A stretch of DNA of 6,604 nt. Origin: Pseudomonadota bacterium (GTDB lineage Bacteria > Pseudomonadota > Gammaproteobacteria > Xanthomonadales > Rhodanobacteraceae). Location: the NCBI GenBank assembly GCA_021783385.1, contig JAJXTX010000146.1, positions 1 to 6,604 of the forward strand. Direction: 5' to 3'. Positions 1 through 6,502 of this stretch are shown in pieces (within the stretch, counting starts at the first letter, position 1; every line of letters starts with the position of its first letter). Position numbers and translations under genes: made by a program. Under the pieces are notes generated by a model. That model searched no databases. It was not told where the DNA came from and saw only the letters and a program-made list of their open reading frames with translations.

Positions 1-59
1 GGCACCGGGCAACCAGTCTATTCTGTGCATCGGGCCAATGACTGCAAGGTGGCGATCCG

Positions 60-416
60 ATGAACATCCTGCTGTTCGGCGCCACCGGCATGGTCGGCCA
101 GGGCGCCCTGCGCGAATGCCTGCTCGCTCCCGATGTCACGCGGGTGCAAACGGTGGGTCGCCGCGCCAGCGGGCCGCCGCACGCCCGACTGACCCAGCTG
201 CTGCATGAGGACCTGTTCGATTGCCGCGCGATCGAGGCCGAGCTGAGCCACTTCGACGCCTGCTTCTACTGCATCGGCGTGAGCTCGACCGGCATGGGCC
301 AGGCGCATTACACCGCGCTGACCCACGACATGACGCTGGCCGTCGCCCGCACGCTGGCGCGGTTGAATCCGCAGATGACCTTCGTCTGCGTCAACGCGTT
401 GGGGCGTGCAGCCTGA
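60..416 (+). pseudogene. Truncated NAD(P)-binding Rossmann-fold reductase/epimerase-like protein
   Basis: This 118-aa frame is the N-terminal half of an atypical short-chain dehydrogenase / NAD-dependent epimerase-like protein. The start shows a beta strand running into a Rossmann dinucleotide loop (GATGMVG, residues 7-13, pattern GxxGxxG). A second strand follows with TVGRR at 31-35, which suits NADP. The strand-loop CIGVSSTGM (71-79) and the strand TFVCV (107-111) come later. From memory, relatives run to about 210-220 aa and continue after this strand with a Ser/Gly-rich segment and a Lys-containing helix. Here the similarity stops at about residue 111 and a stop codon arrives after ALGRAA. 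Neither other forward frame resumes the family, so this looks like a deletion or rearrangement rather than a simple frameshift. AAGGTGG at 46-52, seven bases before the ATG, is a good ribosome binding site, and TATTCT at 19-24 could be a -10. The fold call is firm. Calling it broken rests on family length from memory; a short functional protein is unlikely but not excluded. Confidence 0.72.
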
Positions 417-529
417 GTGGCCCGATTCGCGCGGAGGTCTGCCCTCCGAATGCAGCGCGCGGCTCGCTGCCGCCCGCCAGCCCGGTGCTTACCTCGATGG
501 CGTGCCCCTGCGAACGGCGCGCGTGTCCG

Positions 530-562
530 GGTCAAGAAAAATGTGTGCCAGTTCTTTTGACC
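530..562. repeat. Imperfect inverted repeat with A/T-richer core
   Basis: GGTCAA at 530-535 is matched by TTGACC at 557-562, giving six perfect pairs. A G-T wobble and one more A-T pair extend the stem into a loop of roughly 17-21 bases. The element is noticeably A/T-richer than its surroundings, with a run of five A and a run of four T. It lies in sequence of unknown origin just after the broken reductase. It could be a mobile-element end, a recombination scar or a weak bidirectional terminator. The sequence alone does not decide. Confidence 0.4.
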
Positions 563-707
563 ACAGCCCCGCTGGCGTTACGCTGCAGAGGCACATTTCG
601 GCGGACCGCGCGGCCACGCCGGGTAGGCGACAGCGACAGCCGGCCGCGGCCGTGCCGGCGCTGCCATGACAGGGGGCGGGAATCACGGATCACGCATTCC
701 AAGGTTT

Positions 708-730
708 CCGGTATCGCACGGTGATACCGG
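708..730 (+). promoter_or_regulatory. Hairpin 1 upstream of the undA-like gene
   Basis: CCGGTATC (708-715) pairs perfectly with GATACCGG (723-730). The seven bases between can close further by a G-T and a C-G pair, leaving a three-base loop. No T-run follows, so it is not a classical intrinsic terminator. An overlapping alternative palindrome, GTGAT/ATCAC (721-725 and 731-735), would compete with it, as would pairing of GGTT (703-706) with AACC (736-739). It ends about 70 bases before the ribosome binding site of the undA-like gene. It may be a 5' leader structure or an operator; which one is not visible from sequence. Confidence 0.55.
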
Positions 731-737
731 ATCACAA

Positions 738-763
738 CCGGCAGCAGCCACGCTGGCTGCCGG
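738..763 (+). promoter_or_regulatory. Hairpin 2 upstream of the undA-like gene
   Basis: CCGGCAGC (738-745) pairs perfectly with GCTGCCGG (756-763). Inside it AGC (746-748) can pair with GCT (752-754), with G755 bulged, giving about eleven pairs around a CAC loop. It starts seven bases after hairpin 1 ends, and both stems begin and end with CCGG. There is no T-tract after it. The AGGAG ribosome binding site of the downstream gene lies 38 bases further on. Tandem stems this close to a start suggest a structured leader or a dimeric operator, but no known riboswitch consensus was recognised. Confidence 0.55.
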
Positions 764-811
764 ACAAGCCGCAGCAACCCACCGCAATATTCCACGCCGC
801 AGGAGAACCAC

Positions 812-1588
812 ATGAATACTCGTTTCGAACGCACCGGCCCGCTGACCGAACTGACCAGCTACCCGCAATGGGCGCAGGACATGGTGGCGGACTGCGAGAG
901 CACCAAGCAGGTAGTGCTGGATCATGAATTGTGGGCGATGATGCGCGAATGCACCCTGGGCGAGGTGGCCACGACGAATTTCATGGTTGGCATATGGCCA
1001 TTTATCGAGCGCTTTCCGAGCTACATGGCCCTCAATTTGCTGAAAACCCAATACGGCCGCAGTCAGGGAGACGACATGGCGCGCCGCTGGCTGGTGCGAA
1101 ATATCCGGGTCGAGCAGAACCACGCCGAATACTGGCTCAACTGGGCCGAAGGCGCGAACATCTCGCGCGAAACGGTGCTGCACGGTGTCGCTCCGCATGG
1201 CACCGGCGGACTGGCAGCATGGTGCGAGGAAGTGAGCACCCACGGCACACTGGCCGCAGGCATGATCGCCACCAACTATGCCATCGAGGGTGTCACTGGC
1301 GAGTGGTCGCATTTCGTTTATGAGAGTACAAAGTACCGGGAGAGTTTTGCCCCCTCCACAAGGGCTTCCAGCCTGAAATGGCTGCACCTGCATGCGGCTT
1401 ACGATGATACCCACCCGTGGGAAGCACTCGAGATAGTCTCCACGCTGCTCGGCACGAAGCCTGTGCGCCATGAAGTGGATCATCTTGCTGAGTGTGTGAA
1501 GCGAAGCTATGTAAACATGTGTCTGCTAGGGGACCGCTGCATGCAGTCGTGGCAAGATCAGCGCAAGATGCGTGAAGTTGCGGCCTGA
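812..1588 (+). CDS. undA: UndA-like non-heme diiron fatty acid decarboxylase (1-alkene forming), heme-oxygenase fold
   Basis: This 258-aa cytosolic protein belongs to the heme-oxygenase-like diiron oxidase superfamily, often auto-annotated as TenA or PqqC-like. Its best match from memory is Pseudomonas UndA (about 261 aa), which decarboxylates C10-C14 fatty acids with O2 to terminal alkenes such as 1-undecene. The metal-ligand set is complete: E101 and H104 in VEQNHAEYW, E159 in NYAIEGVTGEW, then H194, D198 and H201 in HAAYDDTH. These are the residue numbers I recall for the UndA ligands. Further UndA-like stretches are RTGPL (7-11), MARRWLVRNIRVE (89-101) and HPWEALEI (201-208). There is no signal peptide or membrane segment. 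AGGAG at 801-805, six bases before the ATG, fixes the start. Two hairpins precede it. A c-di-GMP gene follows 96 bp later on the same strand. GC (about 53-68% per 60 bases) is lower than in the gene's downstream neighbours. CADD-type pABA synthases share the HxxxDxxH pattern, so the substrate remains inferred. Confidence 0.82.
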   Translation: MNTRFERTGPLTELTSYPQWAQDMVADCESTKQVVLDHELWAMMRECTLGEVATTNFMVGIWPFIERFPSYMALNLLKTQYGRSQGDDMARRWLVRNIRVEQNHAEYWLNWAEGANISRETVLHGVAPHGTGGLAAWCEEVSTHGTLAAGMIATNYAIEGVTGEWSHFVYESTKYRESFAPSTRASSLKWLHLHAAYDDTHPWEALEIVSTLLGTKPVRHEVDHLAECVKRSYVNMCLLGDRCMQSWQDQRKMREVAA

Positions 1589-1614
1589 CGAACGACATCC
1601 GACGAACGACATCC
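1587..1614. repeat. 14-bp perfect tandem duplication over the undA stop codon
   Basis: GACGAACGACATCC occurs twice back to back, at 1587-1600 and 1601-1614, without a mismatch. The first copy begins with the last two bases of the undA TGA stop codon, so the duplication lies in the 3' untranslated region and does not change the protein. Perfect identity suggests a recent slippage or repair event. Confidence 0.9.
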
Positions 1615-1684
1615 ATGGTGCCGCGCTCTATGCGAGATGTTTCCACCCTGTTGTTAGCGCACCAACGTCGAGATCAAAGAGGCG

Positions 1685-4438
1685 ATGCGTAATTCTCATA
1701 TCACCTTGCATAAGCCGTTGCTGCGCCGGTTGATGCCGCTCGTTTACGCGCTGGTGGCCCTGGTCGGGCTTATCCTCCTGCTGACTTGGATTGCCCTGCA
1801 GGTTCAGGTCACTCTCGCTGGATTTCTCAACAGCGAGAGTGTCTGGTCCAAGGCCCAGAAGCAGGCTGTCATTGATCTCGATAATTATGCGGTTGATGGA
1901 AACCCGGCATTCCTGACCAGCTTCAAGAGCAATTTCGCGCTGCTTGAATCGGATCGTATGGCGAGGGATGCGATTGCACGAGGCAATTTCGACCAACAGG
2001 TGGTGGCGCAGGCATTTGTTCGTGGGAACGTCATGCCTACGGCCAAGTCCGGCATGATTTTCATGTTGCAGTATTTTTCGGAATCGCCCCACATGGACGC
2101 TGCGTTGAGGGCGTGGAGATCCACCGATCAGCCCATCCATGAATTGTCTGTGATCGCTGTTGATTTGGAGCACACCTACGCAGCAGGTGCTCAAACGCCC
2201 CAGCAAATTACCGCAGTGCGCGCGCGCATCAACGGCATCAATCGTCAGATCGAACCACGTACCAATCTTTTTTCCCTTGAAATTGCTCATGGTGCAGTTT
2301 GGCTGGGGCATGTGCTGTTCGCTGGTGTACTGGGAGCGGCATGCATTGCCATGCTGCTCTGGCTGAACATGGCGCGGCGGATTCTGGCCAGCATCCGCGG
2401 CACCGAGGAGCGCTACCGGCTGCTGTTCGACAGCGCGGCGGACGCGATCGTGATGGTGGACGAGACCAGTGGGCGGATTCTGGATGCCAACCGCACCACG
2501 TTCGCGTGGACCGGCCGCCATCCGGGGGAGCTGATCGGCGACCGTTTCGTGCACCTGTTCATGCAGTCGGTGGCGCGCCAGCCTGGGCGCGCGGACAGCA
2601 ACCTGCTGCTGGGCGCCGATGGCCGCACGCGGTCGGTGGAGACCCAGAGCAGCCTGGTGACCTGGGGCAACCAGCCGGTGCGCCAGGCGATCATCCGCGA
2701 CATCTCCGAGCGCGTGGCGATGGAGCAGGAGCGGCGGATCGCGGCCGAGGCGCTGGCCAGCATCGCCGAAGGCGTGATCATCGCCGACGCCGAGCGGCGG
2801 ATCGTCTCGACCAACGCGGCGAACGAGGAGATCACCGGCTTCCATCCGCAGGAGCTGCTCGGCCGCCGTCTTGACAGCACCCGCCGGATGCCCGATGGCG
2901 CGCCGTTGCCGCAGTCGATGTGGGACAACATTGCGGCGCGCGGCCATTGGGACGGCGAGGTGCAGGGCAGCCGCCGTGACGGCAGCACCTATCCGGAGCA
3001 CCTCAGCATCAGCGTGATCCGCGACGCCGAGCATCACGTGCAGTACTACGTGGCGGTATTCACCAACATCCAGGTCGCCAAGATGAACCAGCGGCGGCTG
3101 GAGCATCTGGCCCGGCACGACGCGCTGACCGGGCTGGTCAACCGGGCCGAGTTCGAACGGCATTGCGCCGCGGCGATCGCATTGGCGGAGCGCGAGCGGC
3201 TGGCGGTGGTGGTGCTGTTCATCGACCTGGATGCCTTCAAGATCGTCAACGACAGCTACAGCCATGCCATCGGCGATCGCCTGCTGATCAAGGTGGGCGA
3301 GCGCATCCGCCAGCAGCTGGCCGAGGGCGATGTGGCCGGGCGCATCGGTGGCGACGAATTCACCGTGCTGCTGCATCGGCTGAGCCTGCGCGAGGACGCC
3401 CGCGCGATCGTCAACCGGCTGCTGACCAGCCTGTCCGAACCGCTGCTGGTGGACGAGTACGAGATTGTGCTCAGCGCCAGCATCGGCATTGCCGGCTATC
3501 CGCTGGACGGCAACGATCCGCTGACCCTGATCGCCAATGCCGACGCCGCCATGTATGCGGCGAAGACCGAGGAGCGCAACACCTTCCGCTTCTACACGCC
3601 GATGATGCACGCCAATACGCGCCGGCGTCTGCAGCTGGCCAATGAGCTGCGCCAGGCGCTGTCGCGTGACGAGTTCACCCTGGTCTACCAGCCCAGCATC
3701 GAGTTGCGCACGGGACGCATCGTGGCGGTGGAGGCGCTGGTGCGCTGGCAGCATCCGGAGCGCGGCGAGGTGCTGCCGGGCGAGTTCATTCCGGTGGCCG
3801 AGGGGCTGGGGCTGATCCGCCGCATCGACGAATGGGTGCTGCAGAAGGCGTGCGAGCAGATCCAGGCGTGGGACCGCGCCGGGTTGCCGCCGATCCGCGT
3901 GGCGGTGAACATCTCGGCGCGCTGGTTCGGCCACCCGGCGTTCGTCGAGGGGGTCAGCCGCACTCTGCAGTCGCGCCAGCTGTCGGGGCAGCGGCTGCTG
4001 CTGGAAATCACCGAGAGCGCGATGCTGCGGTTGGGCGACGAGATCGAGCGCACCATGCGTACCCTGCACGGGCTGGGCATCGACGTGGCGATCGATGATT
4101 TCGGTACCGGCTATTCGTCGATGGCGTACCTGAAGCTGCCAGCCGTGGCCTACCTGAAGATCGACCGCTCCTTCATCACCGGACTGCCCGGCAGCGCCAA
4201 CGATGCGGCGATCGCCGAGGCGATGCTGGCGATGTCCAAGAGCCTCGGCCTGATCACCATCGCCGAGGGCATCGAGACCGAGGCGCAGCACGAGTTCCTG
4301 CTGCGCGCGGGCTGTATCGAAGGCCAGGGCTACCTGTATGCGTATCCGCTGGAGCCGGGCAAGATCGAGCGCCTGCTGCTGCCCAACCATTCGCTGATAC
4401 CGACCAAGCTGCGGCTGGTACCGCCCAAGCGCACCTGA
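1685..4438 (+). CDS. Membrane-bound PAS-PAS-GGDEF-EAL cyclic-di-GMP synthase/phosphodiesterase
   Basis: This 917-aa inner-membrane signalling enzyme makes and/or degrades cyclic di-GMP. In order it has a basic N-terminus, TM1 (about 17-40), a periplasmic sensory region (41-204), TM2 (about 205-228), PAS1 (about 240-345), PAS2 (about 352-465), GGDEF (about 470-635) and EAL (about 650-900). The cyclase site looks active: D514 and N522/D523 in the metal/substrate region, and an intact GGDEF at 555-559. The inhibitory I-site is degenerate, with A546 where RxxD needs Arg (D549 kept). The EAL site is complete: E683, N742, E774, D804-D805, K825, E861 and Q881, with the DFGTGYSS loop, at spacings matching RocR. 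Both activities are therefore possible, and the sensor or PAS input probably sets the balance. The periplasmic part carries ESVWSKAQKQAV (51-62), which I recall from other Xanthomonadales/Pseudomonas sensors; its ligand is unknown. The frame is closed upstream by a stop at 1655-1657. The start has AGAGG at 1678-1682, only two bases away, an unusually tight spacing. The first ~690 bp are about 55% GC, the rest about 70%. Confidence 0.95.
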   Translation: MRNSHITLHKPLLRRLMPLVYALVALVGLILLLTWIALQVQVTLAGFLNSESVWSKAQKQAVIDLDNYAVDGNPAFLTSFKSNFALLESDRMARDAIARGNFDQQVVAQAFVRGNVMPTAKSGMIFMLQYFSESPHMDAALRAWRSTDQPIHELSVIAVDLEHTYAAGAQTPQQITAVRARINGINRQIEPRTNLFSLEIAHGAVWLGHVLFAGVLGAACIAMLLWLNMARRILASIRGTEERYRLLFDSAADAIVMVDETSGRILDANRTTFAWTGRHPGELIGDRFVHLFMQSVARQPGRADSNLLLGADGRTRSVETQSSLVTWGNQPVRQAIIRDISERVAMEQERRIAAEALASIAEGVIIADAERRIVSTNAANEEITGFHPQELLGRRLDSTRRMPDGAPLPQSMWDNIAARGHWDGEVQGSRRDGSTYPEHLSISVIRDAEHHVQYYVAVFTNIQVAKMNQRRLEHLARHDALTGLVNRAEFERHCAAAIALAERERLAVVVLFIDLDAFKIVNDSYSHAIGDRLLIKVGERIRQQLAEGDVAGRIGGDEFTVLLHRLSLREDARAIVNRLLTSLSEPLLVDEYEIVLSASIGIAGYPLDGNDPLTLIANADAAMYAAKTEERNTFRFYTPMMHANTRRRLQLANELRQALSRDEFTLVYQPSIELRTGRIVAVEALVRWQHPERGEVLPGEFIPVAEGLGLIRRIDEWVLQKACEQIQAWDRAGLPPIRVAVNISARWFGHPAFVEGVSRTLQSRQLSGQRLLLEITESAMLRLGDEIERTMRTLHGLGIDVAIDDFGTGYSSMAYLKLPAVAYLKIDRSFITGLPGSANDAAIAEAMLAMSKSLGLITIAEGIETEAQHEFLLRAGCIEGQGYLYAYPLEPGKIERLLLPNHSLIPTKLRLVPPKRT

Positions 4439-4463
4439 GCGTCAGGCGGCAACGGCACCGTGC

Positions 4464-6263
4464 TTACAACGGCGCGCAGTGCCGGTTGAGCCATTCCAGA
4501 TCGGCGTCCTCCAGCAGCGGGCTGAGCGCGGCGCGCACGCCGGCGTGGTAATCGTCCAGCCACGCGCGCTCTTCCGGATTGAGCAAGCCGAGTTCCAGCG
4601 CGCGGCGGTCGAACGGGCACAGCGTGAGCGTCTCGAACGCGTAGAACTCGCCGAATTCGGTCTCGTCCGCCTCGATCACCACCGCCAGGTTTTCGTGGCG
4701 GATGCCGTGCCGGCCCGGCTTGTACAGGCCCGGCTCGATCGAGCTGATCATGCCCGGCTCCAGCGCCACCAGCGTGCCGCCGCTGACCGGCGGGCGGATG
4801 CTGTGTGGCCCTTCATGCACATTGAGGAAATAGCCGACGCCGTGGCCGGTGCCGTGACCGTAATCCATCCCCGCAGCCCACAGCGGCGCGCGCGCCAGCG
4901 CATCCAGCTGCGGACCGCTGGCGCCCTTGGGGAAGCGTGCGCGGCTCAGCGCGATCATGCCTTTCAGCACCAGCGTGGCGTCGCGGCGCTGCTCCGGTGT
5001 GGTCTCGCCCAGCGCCAGCACGCGGGTGATGTCGGTGGTGCCGCCGAAGTACTGGCCGCCGGAGTCGACCAGCAGCAGCCCCCGTGGCTGCAGCACACTG
5101 TGCTGCTCGGGCGTGGCGCGGTAATGCGGCAGCGCGCCGTTCGCCTGGTAGCCGGCAATGGTGGCGAAACTCTCGCCGACCCAGCCGGGCTGGGCCGAGC
5201 GCTCTTCGCGCAGGAGTGCGTCGACATCCAGCTCGGTCAGCGGCATGCCGGCGGCGAGGCGCTGCTCCAGCCGGCGGAACGCGCACACCAGCGCGGCGCC
5301 GTCGCGGCGCATCACCTCGCGCACGTGGTCGAGTTCGGCTGCGCTCTTGCGCGCCTTGAACGCGGTGCTGGGATTGGCCGCCTCGATGCGCGTGACCGTC
5401 GGCGCGATGGCCGCGCCGATCGCGCTGACCACGCGCCCGCTGTCCAGCAATAGACGGTCGGCGGCCCCCAGTTCGCCCAGCGCGGAGGTGATCGCGGCGT
5501 AGTCGACGATCGCGACGCCATCGGCGGCGAGCGCCGCGACCAGCGCGTCGTCCAGCTTGCCGCGCGCCACGAACAGCGTGCTGCGGCCGGTGGCGTCCAG
5601 CAGCATGTGGGCGAGGAACACCGGGTTGCATTCCACGTCGCTGCCGCGCAGGTTGGTTAGCCAGGCGATGTCGTCCAGGCTGGACAGCAGGTGATGGGTG
5701 GCGTCGTGCCTGCGCATCGCCTGACGCACCCGCGCCAGCTTTTCGGCGCGCGAGGTGCTGACGTAGACCGGATCGTGCGCCCGCACCGGTGCCTGCGGCA
5801 GCCCCGGGCGGTCGCGCCAGACCGCGCCCGGCAGGTCAAGGTCGCTGCGCAGGGTGGCGCCGGCCTCGGCCAGCCGGCGCTCGATCTGGCGCTGGGTGGT
5901 GATCGCCACGCTGTCGCCGGCCAGCGCCAGCACGTCACCTTCCTGCAGATGCTGGCGCAGCCATTCCAGATGTTCGGCCGCGTGCGGCACTTGCAGCTTC
6001 ATCAGCGCGATGCCGCTGCCGGCCAGCTGCTGCGTGGCCTGCGCGAAATAGCGCGAATCGGTCCACAGGCCGGCCGCGTCGGCGGTGACGATCAGCGTGC
6101 CGGCCGAGCCGCTGAAGCCGGAGAGCCACTCCCGCGCTTGCCAGTGCGCAGGCAGGTATTCGGACAGGTGCGGATCGGCGCTGGGAACGAGCACGGCGGC
6201 GACGCCATGCTGCTGCATGGCCGCGCGCAGGGCAGCGAGACGGGCGGGGATGGGCTGGGTCAT
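4464..6263 (-). CDS. Xaa-Pro aminopeptidase (aminopeptidase P, peptidase family M24B), long three-domain form
   Basis: This 599-aa cytosolic metallopeptidase removes the N-terminal residue from peptides with proline in second position, helping to recycle proline-containing peptides. It has two creatinase-like N-terminal domains (about 1-140 and 155-305), the pita-bread M24 domain (about 315-530) and a C-terminal M24_C-type region (about 540-599). The dinuclear metal ligands are all present: D400, D411, H474, E510 and E524. Catalytic histidines H380 and H483 lie in ALPHY and NVHEGP. Spacings match human XPNPEP1 as I recall it, apart from a two-residue insertion between H474 and E510. At about 600 aa it resembles the eukaryotic/long bacterial form rather than E. 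coli PepP (441 aa), so no symbol is given. There is no signal peptide. The ATG at 6263-6261 suits the family's N-terminus but has no clear ribosome binding site. TAGCAT at 6276-6271 could be a -10 placing transcription start nearly at the ATG. The gene converges on the c-di-GMP gene across 25 bp with no visible hairpin-plus-T terminator. Confidence 0.95.
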   Translation of the reverse strand: MTQPIPARLAALRAAMQQHGVAAVLVPSADPHLSEYLPAHWQAREWLSGFSGSAGTLIVTADAAGLWTDSRYFAQATQQLAGSGIALMKLQVPHAAEHLEWLRQHLQEGDVLALAGDSVAITTQRQIERRLAEAGATLRSDLDLPGAVWRDRPGLPQAPVRAHDPVYVSTSRAEKLARVRQAMRRHDATHHLLSSLDDIAWLTNLRGSDVECNPVFLAHMLLDATGRSTLFVARGKLDDALVAALAADGVAIVDYAAITSALGELGAADRLLLDSGRVVSAIGAAIAPTVTRIEAANPSTAFKARKSAAELDHVREVMRRDGAALVCAFRRLEQRLAAGMPLTELDVDALLREERSAQPGWVGESFATIAGYQANGALPHYRATPEQHSVLQPRGLLLVDSGGQYFGGTTDITRVLALGETTPEQRRDATLVLKGMIALSRARFPKGASGPQLDALARAPLWAAGMDYGHGTGHGVGYFLNVHEGPHSIRPPVSGGTLVALEPGMISSIEPGLYKPGRHGIRHENLAVVIEADETEFGEFYAFETLTLCPFDRRALELGLLNPEERAWLDDYHAGVRAALSPLLEDADLEWLNRHCAPL

Positions 6264-6315
6264 GGCCGAGATGCTAGCAGAGGGCCCCGTCTACGCCGTC
6301 CATCCGCCATGTTGC

Positions 6316-6388
6316 AGGAGCGCAGCCTGTGCGCGAAGGCTCTGATGCCGATCGCAGCGAAGACCTTTCGCGCACAGGGTGCGCTCCT
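6316..6388. repeat. REP-like long extragenic palindrome
   Basis: The arms 6316-6339 and 6365-6388 are 24 bases each and pair almost completely: one G-G mismatch (6325/6379) and one G-T wobble (6338/6366). The outer part reads AGGAGCGCA and the inner part CCTGTGCGCGAA. The 25-base loop spans 6340-6364. From memory, this resembles the repeated 'TGTAGGAGCGC...GCGCGA' palindromes scattered between genes in Xanthomonadales and Pseudomonas genomes. It lies between two divergent genes, 53 bases from the aminopeptidase start and 114 bases from the pyrG start. There is no T-run on either side, so it is unlikely to be an ordinary terminator. Confidence 0.85.
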
Positions 6389-6469
6389 CCGGACGGGTCT
6401 GCGGGCACGGCAGATGAATCAAATGCGCGAATTGTCGGATGGCATCTCGCAGCCAGGCGCTTCTGCCGT

Positions 6470-6475
6470 TAAAAT
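6470..6475 (+). promoter_or_regulatory. pyrG: Candidate -10 box of pyrG
   Basis: TAAAAT lies 27 bases before the pyrG ATG and is one change from the sigma-70 consensus TATAAT. It would start transcription near 6482, giving a leader of about 20 bases. No convincing -35 hexamer is visible 16-18 bases upstream, so the call rests on the -10 and its position alone. Confidence 0.4.
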
Positions 6476-6502
6476 GTCTAATTTCCAGCACGGCTGCTTT
6501 CC

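Larger units (their letters stand above)
417..811. other. Gene-free stretch between the truncated reductase and the undA-like gene
   Basis: No credible coding region was found on either strand. Open frames exist, but their translations are rich in Arg/Pro/Ala/Ser, lack any recognisable motif and lack ribosome binding sites. The part from about 417 to 530 does not continue the reductase family in any forward frame, so it is of unknown origin. The contents that can be named are an inverted repeat with an A/T-richer core (530-562), a GC-palindromic patch around 642-651 (GGCCGCGGCC), a weak inverted repeat GGAAT/ATTCC (679-683 and 696-700), and two strong hairpins (708-763) leading into the next gene. 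The octamer CGGATCAC occurs twice, at 686-693 and 728-735, 42 bp apart. Confidence 0.6.

Noticed and set aside
221..724. 167-codon plus-strand frame bridging the truncated reductase and the gene-free stretch
   Set aside because: Its first part overlaps the true Rossmann frame and the rest is Arg/Pro/Ser-rich low-complexity sequence. It does not restore the missing half of the reductase.
640..811. Thiamin pyrophosphate riboswitch upstream of a gene that might be auto-annotated tenA
   Set aside because: The conserved CUGAGA and ACCUGA-type TPP motifs are not found, and the protein matches UndA rather than thiaminase TenA.
683..1483. 266-codon minus-strand frame opposite the undA-like gene
   Set aside because: The plus-strand gene has the metal-ligand motifs and a good ribosome binding site. 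The antisense translation shows no family features.
1628..4390. Very long open frame (about 920 codons) on the minus strand opposite the c-di-GMP gene
   Set aside because: It lies antisense to a gene whose domains and catalytic residues are all clear. Its translation is rich in His, Gln, Arg and Ala without motifs. It is the usual GC-rich antisense shadow.
4436..4470. Possible bidirectional terminator between the convergent c-di-GMP and aminopeptidase genes
   Set aside because: Only 25 bp separate the stop codons, and neither a stable stem nor a T-run is visible there.
4479..5453. 324-codon plus-strand frame opposite the aminopeptidase
   Set aside because: It is the antisense shadow of a well-conserved M24B peptidase; its composition is Arg/Ala/Gln/His-rich and motif-free.
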